Origin: Torreya grandis
Lineage: Eukaryota > Streptophyta > Pinopsida > Cupressales > Taxaceae
Assembly (NCBI GenBank): GCA_037957365.1
Contig: JARHVA010008349.1
Span: forward strand, 342,501 to 406,500
Length of the DNA stretch: 64,000 nucleotides
Direction: 5' to 3'
Part shown: positions 1-11,492 of the stretch, in pieces
Numbering within the stretch: the first letter of the stretch is position 1
How the letters are laid out: the number at the start of each line of letters is the position of its first letter
Notes under the pieces: model-generated
Seen by the model: only the letters and a program-made list of their open reading frames with translations
Databases searched by the model: none
Told to the model about the DNA's origin: nothing
Position numbers and translations under genes: made by a program

Positions 1-3000
1 AAGATGACTTGCATAGACTTATTCACAATTCAATATTATCTTTGGAAGGGAGAAGCAAAAGTCTCATATCACGAGACAATTCTTTATTACATGATGAAAC
101 TACTGATTAACATAGGTCTACATTAATCATAATTTATGTCACCATTACTCAAGAAGAAGTGGTGGTTTCACCCACAGTAGTTAAACACTCCTAATAACAA
201 CCCACAAAATTTTAGGTGCCCATTTTTTAGTGTTTTCCAAGATTCAAAGGATTCAAAAAGTCACTCCACACGGCACAAAATTTGAGGAAATATTGATCTA
301 AAATTTAGATCTATTATATTATCCATGTAAGCTAACTACCTCCACTACTCTCTTTTATGTAAGAAATGATTTTAATACACTTATAAAAAACAATTTACAT
401 AAATATATAATTAAAAAAGGTGCATGAAGAGTTTATAGAGGCAGAGAAAGTCTTGGAATGATTTGTACATTTTGGGAACATCTCATTATTTTGATGCAAA
501 CCTAGCATTGTGACTTTTTAAAGAAACTCATGAGGTATTTTTAGAGAAAATGTGTACTTGTCAAAATTTATCAAAGAAATGCATGGTTTCAATTAAAACA
601 AGTAATGGTTACAAAGTGGATTGTTTTTAGACTTTATAATGGTTCAATTCATGTCTTGGGTGATCCATGTAGCTCTTGTTATTGAGTTTGTTTATAAATA
701 TAGGCATTTGGGATAGGTAAATGCATTTAGTATAATTTAGGTTCAACAATGCAATTTCAAGTCTTAAGTTTATATATTAGAGTTTTATTATTCTCTTTGT
801 TGGTGTGGTTTGTTACGTGTTATGAATTTTCATATAAAAATCATAATAATTGCAAAGCATTATGTAGACATTTGCATAATTTTGAAGTATAATGTATCCA
901 TGAAGGCCACTATATGGGAGTAAACCTGTACTTGATAATGATATAGTGGAATGAGGAGGAGTAAGCGCCTCACTCTGTTGGAGTTTTATCATCTTTAGTT
1001 TTTCTAAGTTAAGTTTATGTTTTATGTGTTTTATGTGTTTTAAGTATACTTATTACTTGGATTCTATTTTTAGTCCATCTCTTTTCTAGTACTTTATAAC
1101 TTGTTGATGTGTCATGTATCCACACTTTATGTGAAGTCTACCTTAGGTTGGTTTGTTATCAAGGTGTGATGCACTATGTGAATAATATTGTTAATATGTA
1201 CATTTAATGTGGTTGTTATCCTCACATATTTGATAAGGTTTAAGTGTACCTATGTAATTCTTCCACCTTCTACTCCATCAATAGCCATATCCCACTTAAC
1301 TCTTACTCTGCCTATATAAGGATATTTTGTGTCCTTTATACATGGATTAATCAATTTGGTAGATATGTGGTCATTTAGGAGAACCAAAGATCACTCTTTG
1401 ATCCTTGGTATGAATCTACAAAGCTTTGTTATTTCCACACTTATTTATTATATATACCTTTTTTTGTTAATATATTTATGTTATTGGTGAAAACTCTCCC
1501 CTAAGTACTTATTTGTGGATTATCTTTACATGCAGAGTTCCTTGCACCTTCTACTTTCCTGACATTGAATCAGACCTTGTTCCTAACATAGTATCTAAGA
1601 TATTATTCATAGGTAGTTATTGTGGATTTATTTATTTTTCATAAAATTTGGCATTCCCACACAAAGTTTTTAGCCACTAAGAACATTTTTATGCAACCCT
1701 CATTATGATTTTTCAAAATTACCAACTAGGTATTTTTTGTTTGAACCAAATCTACATTTTTTATCCAACCCTCATACTAGGGTTTTCATTTGAGCTAAAT
1801 CTACATTTTAGGGTCATTTTCATTAGGTGAGTTCTATATTAAGGAGATTTATTTTCAAGTCCCATCTCTTATTGTCTCAAATCAAAATTTTCCTTAAGTT
1901 GGATTCATATACATCCTGTAGATCCACATGTAGAGGAGTCATGTTGAATAATTTTCTACTATTTTAAATGTTAGAGTGTTTTTCATCCAAATCATACATC
2001 CCCATGATATTAATAATGCTAGAGACAGTATAATCTAACTTTTATTTCAACTAATCAAAACACCATGAGCTCATTTGGTAAACACTTTGATTTCAAGGGT
2101 AAATATACCTTTTTATAAATTTTTGGGGCATCCATGAGAAAACTTGACATTTTTATTACATACACAATGTCCAAGATCCCCTTAGGGGACCTCTACTTCA
2201 ATATTTTTGGTTTATGTTTGTAGATTTTGGGTGTACCTCAGTTTTGAAAGAGCTAGGGCATAAACACATTTATAGAAAAGAAATTACATTTTAATGCAAA
2301 AAAAAAAACTTAAAGTATCTTATTATTTAACTATTCAAGATATTTCCCTAAATTATGAGAATTCAATATACATAATGGTAAACATATGGTTTTTAACACA
2401 AAAGACATATTTACAGTGTTAATGTGGCATACATTTGAACATCACAATTCTGTAAATGAAGGAGGGCAAGGGAGGATAGTTATTGTTTAGGATATGCCTC
2501 CCAGATCTAGAAATACCACCCATTTTTTTTCTTGCACCGCCACCACTTTACCTAATACCCCCACTCACATATTGTGCCATCAATGTGCCACCTAGATCTG
2601 TTACCTCTACCATGTGTTCATAATCATCATCACCGTTATTGCTTAACCTCCAGCATAGTGATTAGTCACAACCCTTATGACCCTTGTGACCACCACCAAG
2701 AATACAATCCTTAAATAACCTATTACAAGCCATGTGACCCCCCACTAGGCATAGTTATCCTTGAAAGGTAGTGTTTAGCCACACAACACTTATTTTTTAG
2801 CTTTTTTGTTTGATGACTTATACCTCCTAATATGGTAAACTTGGGAGGGTGATTTTTTATTAGCTTGCCTAATTTTTTATTTTTATGCCATGATGGACTC
2901 AAATTTTCATTTTGATGAACCATTTTTATATATTTTATAGTTTCTTTTTTGATCTATTGACTAACTCTTATTTTTTGGACCTTTCAAAGGCCATAACTTT

Positions 3001-3301
3001 TGAATAGTAACTTAAATTTGCATGTTATTTTTTCAAGTGCATTATTTTTCAAGCTCTTCACAGGAGTGATATATATTTATTTTTATTCTATCTCAAATTA
3101 TTATTTTCAACATAAATGATTATTTTTAAATTGTGAGTCACATTACTTTACACACTGAGAATAGGTTCCACCTTGTTTTAAGTGGGGATCATGTTTTAGT
3201 GCTTCATATAACTTGTAGGTGGGTTTTTAATATGTATATTGTACTTGAATTGAATTATAAATTGCCATGGAGCATTTTACTTTTTTTTACTTATCTACCT
3301 T

Positions 3302-3404
<103 letters not shown>

Positions 3405-3569
3405 TTTATAAACTCCTTTATCATATCAGTTGTTGGGTCCTTCATGTGGCATATTGGGCACTCTCAATTGAGAATTTTGATGTGCTTCTTTGTAGGCCTA
3501 CCACATTAAAATAATTTGATATATTGGTAGATATTATATATTCACCTTAAGACTTGTTTAACTAAACTA

Positions 3570-3700
3570 TAACTTTATCTAATTTGATAGGGATTAGTCC
3601 CAGCTTCTTGCAAATCCTTACATGCATAACATTGGTAGAGGCACCAGACTCAACAAGGTAATTGTGAAAAATTTTACCAAAGATTTATACTATTAATAGA
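3570..3700 (-). pseudogene. Retroviral-type aspartic protease remnant of E4-A
   Basis: The minus-strand translation gives YLVESGASTNVMHVRICKKL, the signature of retrotransposon aspartic proteases (D-S/T-G-A, then N-V-M and a K-L-G-L segment). The catalytic Asp is Glu here. In E4-B the same site reads DSSAS, so Asp is kept but the Gly is lost. The two copies therefore decayed independently. No RT follows on the downstream (lower-coordinate) side. Confidence 0.65.
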
Positions 3701-4879
3701 AAGGGTGGAACCTCAGTCCTAGTATTATGTATTACAAAATTGGTATTAATAGTATCCTTATGTTTGGGTTGACTAATCTTATCTAGAAGAGACTTAAGAA
3801 GTAAATCCCTTTATTCAGTGATTTGTACTAATTCATGGAGGGTTATATTACCTTTTATTTTATTCATATCCACCACAAGGTTGTAATTCATTTTTCTAGT
3901 GTAGGGTTGACTATCACTTGACTTTGGTGGAGGTGGATCATTTATAGATTTAGGATCAAGAGGTGTAGAAACATTATCTAGTGGAGTTGAAGTAGTCAAA
4001 GGTTGATGTAATCTACTTTTAAACATATAGTTTCCTCTATAGTATTGTTGGAAAGCTTGTATTAAGTGATTTTGATGAACTAGGATCATTACAATGACTT
4101 GAAGTATTATGATAGTTTGGGACAACCTCATATTATTCTATTTCCTTTTGAAGAATGTCAAAAGCATGACAAAATTCGGCATAGTTAAGTTCCCCAATTT
4201 GGGTTGTGTTATGCACAACACACCATCTGGGTAGGGTGATTTCTATGATATTGATCTCAAAAAATTTATTGGATGAAGACTCAACTTATTTTCTATCTCT
4301 ATTAAAGGGCTTATAATTGCATTTGTAAGTGCAATTTGGGGTAGAATTTCCACTACTCAAGCTACCCATTAGTTTTTTAAATTTTAATAAATTTTTTCTT
4401 ATTCTTTGGACCATTATTTGGATTGCATCTAACTCAAGTTTGGCTGGGTCTTGATATGAATTTTGCATATTATTCATTACAACTTGAACTAAATCTCAAT
4501 TTTAAGATTGAGGCATAACTTCATTACCAATTAGATTTTGAAATCCTAAATTATAATTAGGGGAAACATGTTGTAGATTGAGTTGATTCATCATTGAAAT
4601 AGGTTATGGTAATGGAACATTTTAATTTATAGGTGGGTTTAATTTTAACACTATAATGTTTGGGGGAATTTATGAATGGGAATAAACATTTGCTCTTATA
4701 GATTGAGTTATTTGTCTACTTTTATTATTCATTTATAGTTAAGGGGAATATCAAGTATAGTTGGATCTCTCCTCAATAATGTGGTAGTCTGAGGGTTCAA
4801 ACATTTTTGAACATTTACAACACTAGTTGTATATTTCATCTACATAAGGTTTCTATGTTATTATACATATTTTGAAAAT

Positions 4880-5500
4880 GTGTGTTAAAATTACTTATAA
4901 GCTCATTATATTACCTTATCATGCAAGTAAACTACCTATATAATATTCTTGGATACACTATCTAACCAAACTGGGATAAGAATGTGTCACACAATCGAAT
5001 CCATCTTGTAATTGAATTCTCATGGAGATTTAAGAACTAATCATAACCCTAATCAAGCAAGGTGAAAGGGAATAACCTATAGGCTACATCTTCATGATCA
5101 ATATTAAGTAATCTGAGGGATGTTTTATAAGATGTAATGTTTTATTATACATTATTTTTAGTGTTTAGAGTGAATTTTGGAATATAACACTAATGGGTTT
5201 TAAGCAAATCATGCATGTCATCAAGAACATGTATAGCTTATCTAACTAGTTAAGTTGCATCTATTTGAACTGGTCCATTGTTGACAAATTATGGGGAAGG
5301 TTTTGTTGGGTAACCTAATCTTCTGGCTCTACCTTGTTCAATTCTAATACTTATGTGAGCTTGAAAAGGAGGAACAATTAATCTTCTATGACCCAACCTA
5401 AATCTAGATCGTGTGATCCTTGAAGAAGACTCTAAAGTGACAAACACTAATTTATATTTGTATGGTTTTAAATAATGTAAAAAATGGAAAATCATAAGGA
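4880..5500 (-). pseudogene. Degenerate gag of E4-A
   Basis: The minus-strand translation resembles a Ty3/gypsy Retrotrans_gag domain: 'RLFPFTLLDQGYDWF'-like and 'SITRWIRLCDTFLSQF' segments match the family pattern of a TL-x-x-x-A-x-x-WF helix followed by a W...F...F helix. The frame is interrupted by several stops, many at positions where Gln or Trp is expected. An open stretch at 5289-5495 (68 codons, rich in Arg) lies just upstream and may be the N-terminus. The matching region of E4-B is at 22.7-23.7 kb. Confidence 0.55.
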
Positions 5501-5616
5501 TGATTTATAAGACCACAAATATATAGTAAAAGACAAGTTTAGAGTATTCATAATTTAAAGATCAAAATTTTAAGCCTTGAAATATTACGTTGGGCCCTCC
5601 TTTTATCACCAATCTT

Positions 5617-8600
5617 TATTGGGATTAATTATGACCCACTCGAAATGCATCTATTGAATTCAATGATCTAAGAGGATAAAAATAGTCTACAATTCACATG
5701 ATGAGTGTCCCGTCATTTTTAGAATTTTGTTGGGGATCCAAGGGCTGATAAATTTTTAAAATGTTTAGTTGTGTGAGTAGTAACTATTACCACCAGATGT
5801 TTAATTGATCTCTTTACCTAAATTAAGTTGTTTAATGTTGTGGCCTTGTTGAAACCATAGGTTTACTATATTCGTTCATAAAATGAGGCAATTATAATCT
5901 ACTAAGTAGGACATCTTACCATTAAAAAATGTAAAATGTAGGGAAAGAGTAAGTTAAAAAAGGGACTATTATTTGACTAAGACTAGATATTTAAGTGTTG
6001 AGAAATAGAAATCATGGTTGCATGCACTTATATGACTAGGCATCAAGTATAGCTATTTCACAACTTAAATAACTCAATGATCAAGACACAAAGAAAAATG
6101 TGAACATATAATTTAGAATCTCTATCAAAATAAATAAAATACATAACCATGTAGCTATTTCACACAATGACTTAATGAAAGCTTCAAAATAATCAAAATA
6201 AGAACCTAGAATCAATTAAACTAGTTATTACACATTTTGATTGTATATTAAATTTCAAAAACCAAAATTTAAATAACTTCTTGGAATATATTGATTCTCT
6301 CAAATCAATATCCTCTAGTAGATAATCATGACAAAATAAATGAGAATGATAGGTGCACTCCTAGCATAATCTTGACAAAGTTTTAGGGAAAAAATAGTTG
6401 ACCCTTTACAATGGCAAGCACTATTGATTATATAGGCATGGAAATCAAACCCAATACTTTGATTCATAACCAAAATTTAATGGAATGATGCCAAAAGTTA
6501 CATGTAATAAATAATTAAAGCTTGGTTTCTTGAGATAACACATCAATAAAGGTAAGAACAAGTTATGGCATAATTCCTAGATTATAACCAGTTTTAGGAT
6601 GAAAGGGGATGTAATCTCCAATGCCTTTCAATCTCTAATGCCTTTCAATATCTAATGATCTAGCATTTACTAAATTTTAATTATTTTAACAATCAAATCA
6701 ATGACCCAAATAGGAAAATTCACTTCATTGTAAAAAGATCCTAATGATGGATCAACCAGGTCATGTAATTTTTTCCATTCTCAATTCCACAGGTTATCTT
6801 TATGACATAAAATATTATATTAAATATATCATTTATATATTAAATGATAATAACTTATCAATATTAGAATAATAAATTATTCCAATCTATAAATAGGTTC
6901 ATCTCCTCCTTTTGATGAAGTTAGTGATGTCTTTGAATAGTGAAGTAAATGTATGTTGTACACACTCTCCTTGATCTTTTTTCTCTCCTACCATCTAATT
7001 TCAGCTATTGATGTGGTTGTTTCTACCCTCATGTTCATTTTCATTACCTAATATTGGCCTACGACATCTATCCTATTTCATTGTAAGCCTTTTTAGAAGT
7101 TTTATTCTCTGATAGTGACTATCTAGTTCTTTTGTTTTTTTGAATGTGAAACTTCACTCCAAAATATTTTTCAAACTAATAGTTTGATTATTCTTGAGAT
7201 TTATTTTTGTTCTTCATCCTCAATCTTTCAATATAAACTCTTGATGAATTATGCTTGAATCATTTCCCAGGCCTATGTATTTTCCACTCTACATATCTCA
7301 ATTTTTATAGTCAACCAAATCATTCATCTTTGTATATGATCCTACTTAATGAAATGCAATCAGGAGTAAAGTCAAAATGTCACCTACCCATCCCTTATCT
7401 TCTCTACATGACTATAAAATTTAGTTATTTTAATCTATGTTGATGCCATCTCATTCTGTAAGGTGATACCACGTGTCGAATTTTCACGTATTTAACTCTT
7501 GAGTTATATATCCATGATTTTGACACTTATGAAAATTTAGATTTTGGGGATGTCTTTTAGGCTTCATAATTGGCTTTAGATATGTTCCATGAGACAAGTC
7601 CTCATGATCATGCCACATGACATGATCTCATTACTTCTCAACTATTGAATATGTACTTACCCCTCTAAACTCTAACTCTCCAATAAGTGATCACTTGTCA
7701 TAATCTCAAAACATCAAGCTCATACTATGTTTAGAAACCTCTTAACTATGCATTGCCTTCCCCAATCTCTGAGTCCCTAAAGATCATACCACATGGAGTG
7801 ATCTCAGGACTCTAAAGTATTTGACGCTTAGACATTTTTATAAGAATTGATATGCATCGACTAAATGAGATCATGTCATGTGTCATGATCTCAGGGTTCC
7901 TTTACCTTCGACACTTAGTTGATTTTACAATTATGCTTCTTTGCATTTTTGGGTACACTCCAAACCATCGATGATGCCACATTGCATTTTTATGTTGAAT
8001 AATCCATTAGAGTCCTTTATTGTTTGAATTAACCCTCTAAGTACTTAGTTCTTGTGATGATGCCATATGGCATCATTGTGTGCCTTCATTAGTCAAATCT
8101 TCTATGGACTATCATCGACCTTTTATTCTCTTGCTCTATACTATTGGGCCATGTTGTACAATCTCAGGGCTTCAAGCCATGGGATGAATATAAACTTTTG
8201 TTTTAATCATATCACTCAATCTATCAACATATGGATAGCTCAAGAGCTCACATAGATTTTAACTATTGACTACCTCCCTCTGAGATATGGGTTCATGAGA
8301 TCCATCCACGTGTCGCAAACTCATAAGGTTAGAGCTTAAAAGACTTAACAATTTTTTAATGAGTCATCTCGTACAGAATACAAATGCCCAAGATTTTGAC
8401 CGCTACAAAGTATCGATGGCTTGAGGTCGTTATAAGATATATACAAACAAATATAAGGTAAAAATAAAACACTCGAGCAAATTATTAATAAGGTAGTCAA
8501 AGATTCAAATGCAATAAATAAACAAAGGAAAACCCTATTTTGCATATATGAAACATAGTTATCAACTAAAATCAAGGCAATTTCACATAATTTAAACCAC

Positions 8601-9144
8601 CAAGGAACTCAATTAGCCTGAGAAAGTCATATACAACATTGTTTCAAAAGCGGATTTAACTTAATTGATATGAATAAATGAATTATAAAACTTATTTAAA
8701 ATGAAAACATGGTTAAACAAACACCAATTTAAATTAAATAAATCAATTTTAAATTTTAAATGAATATTTCAAATTGATAATATGACCATTTAAAATATTT
8801 TGATAACTTAAAACTAAATCCAAATGTCAAAAACTATTGAAATTGTCCATTTTTTATTTTATCCCTAAAATAGGTTATGCTTTAAGAATTAAGGCACAAA
8901 TGTTTGAAGACAAGACCTTCAAGTGAAGACTGAACAAAATAAGCTAATTTTGGAGGATAAAAAAGTAATAAATTTCAAAGGAAGAATAATTAAACCTATA
9001 ATACATCATTTGAACTCAACATTAAAATGACATGAAGCACCTATAACCAATAATGAATAAATGCCAAATTATCGTATAAGCAATCTCAATGGTCTAATTC
9101 TCAAGATTGAAATTTAGACAAAAGTTGTTCAGCCATTTTCAACA
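5617..9144 (-). repeat. 5' LTR of E4-A
   Basis: On the minus strand the LTR begins TGTTGAAAATGGC at 9144 and ends near 5617 with CCCAATA (CCCAACA in the E4-B copy), followed by a TTGGTGATA stretch that fits a primer-binding site. Its length of about 3.53 kb equals the E4-B LTR. The outer boundary is not certain, because about 14 more bases (ATTGGCTAAGTAAA) are nearly shared with E4-B. The many short ORFs inside it are not supported as genes. Confidence 0.6.
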
Positions 9145-9262
9145 ATTGGCTAAGTAAAACGACTAAGAATACATAGATTTATATCATATTAATAAATAAC
9201 GCTTTTTGATTCTTCTACCGACGCCACAGAATAGACTACGTTAAACAATTTAGCCACTTACT

Positions 9263-9278
9263 TTGACCAAAGTGAGAG
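9263..9278 (+). promoter_or_regulatory. W-box-like TTGACC conserved upstream of all GST copies
   Basis: TTTGACCAAAGTGAGAGGTGG lies about 80 bp before the GST1 ATG and contains the TTGAC core bound by WRKY factors. The same block is kept in copy 3 (around 62077) and, reverse-complemented, in copy 2 (around 39285-39312). Its conservation among copies may only reflect shared descent. It may lie in the 5' UTR rather than the promoter. Confidence 0.35.
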
Positions 9279-9350
9279 GTGGCGGAACGGACCCAAACAA
9301 TTATTAACTACTTCTGCCACTTTTACTCTGCAAAATATCACACCTCAAAC

Positions 9351-10218
9351 ATGGCTACTCTGAGAGAAGAAGAAGAGCACAGTGTTAAGCTTCTTACTAC
9401 CTGGTTCAATCCCTATGGCATGCGTGTTTTGATAGCACTTGAAGAAATGGGTATTAACTATGAGTATGTGGAACAAAATCTGCAAAACAAGATTCCCTTG
9501 TTGCTGCAAATGAATCCTGTTCACAAGAAATTGCCTGTCCTCATCCATGATGGCAGACCTGTGACTGAATCTCTTGTTATCCTCCAATACATAGAAGAGA
9601 TTTGGGCCTCCTCTAATGCTTCATTTCTTCCCACTGATCCATATGACCGAGCTGCTGCACGATTCTAGATAGATTTTGTAGATAAGAAGGTACTACACAC
9701 AGGAACTCCACTCTTATCAAAGTGCATCTATTTAGATTGTTGTTACTTTTTATTAAGTTTCATCATAAATTTTCCGAGTTTTGTTGTATTGGATGAGTTT
9801 GTCTATAAATATATATTGTCTATGCCTGTGCTAATGGTTTTCCGGTTTTCTTTTTCAGGTGTGTAACCCTGGGTTACAAATATTATTTACCAAAAGAGAA
9901 GAACAAGAAGCGGCTAAGGTGGAATTTTTACATAACTTAGAAATAGCAGCAGGAGAGTTGAATGGGAAAGATTACTTTGGTGGAGATAAGATTGGAGTGG
10001 TGGATATAACTTTTGCTCCCTTTATCTCGTTATTTCATTCATTTGAGACTCTTGGAAGGTTTCAGATTTGCTTGGAGGAGAAATTTCCAAATATTGAGGC
10101 ATGGAAAAAAAGATGTTTAGAAAGGGAGAGTGTAAAGAAGGCACTTCCTTCACCTGAAAAAGTGTTAGATGTTGCAACTGGAATCAGGGGGAAGCGTTTG
10201 GGGGGTGAAAGTCTGTAG
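9351..10218 (+). pseudogene. GSTU: Tau-class glutathione S-transferase, copy 1, with in-frame TAG in exon 1
   Basis: Tau GSTs are plant cytosolic enzymes that join glutathione to electrophiles, including herbicides and lipid peroxides. Exon 1 is 9351-9689, intron 9690-9858 (GT...CAG, 169 bp, phase 0) and exon 2 9859-10218, for about 232 codons, a normal tau length. The N-terminal thioredoxin fold has LLTTWFNPYGMRVLIALEE, then NPVHKKLPVLIHDG and ESLVILQYIEEIW, which supply the usual glutathione-binding Lys, Val, Glu and Ser. The helical C-terminal domain ends with FPNIEAWKKRCLERESVKKA. Two oddities stand out. Codon 106 is TAG (9666-9668) where the family has the Trp of an RFW motif. Position 20 is Asn where tau enzymes carry the catalytic Ser. 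The ATG at 9351 was chosen because it starts the conserved N-terminus; an upstream in-frame GTG at 9279 is not needed. Everything else, including the splice sites, is intact, so this is a very recent pseudogene, a truncated allele or a sequencing error. Confidence 0.92.
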
Positions 10219-10374
10219 AAGCAATCCTAAAATGTGAAGAGGAATATTTGATTTAGAATATTAAATCATGTGTTTTTAGATATTATAAAAAGTTTAATAT
10301 TAATAAGGTTTTTTTAGGGTGCAACTGCATCCACATAGTGCTTTGTTAGTATGTTATAATGATTATTTTATATG

Positions 10375-10380
10375 AATAAA
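10375..10380 (+). terminator. Candidate polyadenylation signal of GST1
   Basis: AATAAA lies 157 bp after the GST1 stop codon and is the first of three overlapping AATAAA units. It fits a plant 3' UTR length, but AT-rich DNA produces such hexamers often. Confidence 0.4.
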
Positions 10381-11492
10381 TAAATAAATTATTTTTTATT
10401 AATTTTTTTAATTATAACTATAAAATAATATTAAGGTTGTATTATAATTGATTATCATATAAAAAAAATATTAAATTAAATATAAAAGTTACTTTTATAT
10501 ATGTAACAATAATAAGGTGATTGTTATCAACATTTTTGTTTTATCTTATAGATGGTGATCTATGGGACACATGACTCCCACTCAATCACAAATTGTATTA
10601 TATATCATTTTATTGTTTGATGTGTATAATTTTTTTGGAAAAGCTCATTAATTTAGTGGTATCTATAAAATGAGATTTTACCTATTTATAATATAAAATT
10701 AGATCAACCAATGTTGAAAATTGATAAAAAAAATAAAAAAAACTCAATAATGATCAAGTTAAATTTTATAAAAAATTGAAATTGTAACTGTGAAAATTTG
10801 AATTATTATAAAAGGTGGGAAGTGTCTATGTAACTACCATCATGTGGGTTTGACACCATTTATAACAATAATTATGTGCCCATGACCAATAGACATTCAC
10901 CTCAAGGAAGGTAAGAGGGGTCATATTGTTCCTTTGGAGACACTCTACTAAATATGTCAAGTATCAACCCACTCTACTAAATATTTTAGGGGGTTATAGT
11001 GTATCACCTTCTCTACTAAGACTTAATATATCCCAAGGCATTAGAAATCATTTAATTTTAAAATTTCACATTGTGAAATACTCATATTTATAACAAATTT
11101 AAAATTGCACGATTCCTTCTTATCCAAATTTGATGCAATATTTCAATTTTAATGACATGCCAAATGTTTAAATATGTCCAAGTCAAACTATTTTTTCTCT
11201 AAACAAATCTCACACTTGTAACACATTTTCTTGTCGGTGAGGTTGTAAAAAGGTGTGAATCCATAAAAAATAATCTTGAACTTTAAGGCATAACCAAAAC
11301 ACATGATTAAAATGCATGATCTTATAATATAGGCAGAATAAGTGGGTTTGTCTATTCTTAGATGATGTAATACACTATCCCCAATCTTGTAATCTTTGTC
11401 CTAAAGTGATTTGATGTAGGAGCTTTTGAGTGGTCAAGTAATCTTATATCTCCCAATAGATATCTTATGTCGTTGGTCGCTTCCGACAATTG
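10381..11492. other. AT-rich spacer, no gene seen
   Basis: This stretch holds the 3' flank of GST1 and the transition into E4-B. I see no domain, tRNA or LTR end. A short motif, ACTCTACTAAATAT, occurs twice near 10945-10985. A 70-codon open stretch on the minus strand (11358-11570) crosses into E4-B and matches no family I recognise. The low-coordinate edge of E4-B cannot be fixed, because the matching part of E4-A lies before base 1. Confidence 0.5.

Noticed and set aside
9345..9587. 80-codon minus-strand ORF over GST exon 1
   Set aside because: It is antisense to a clearly conserved GST exon. The similar one at 62168-62356 is antisense to copy 3.
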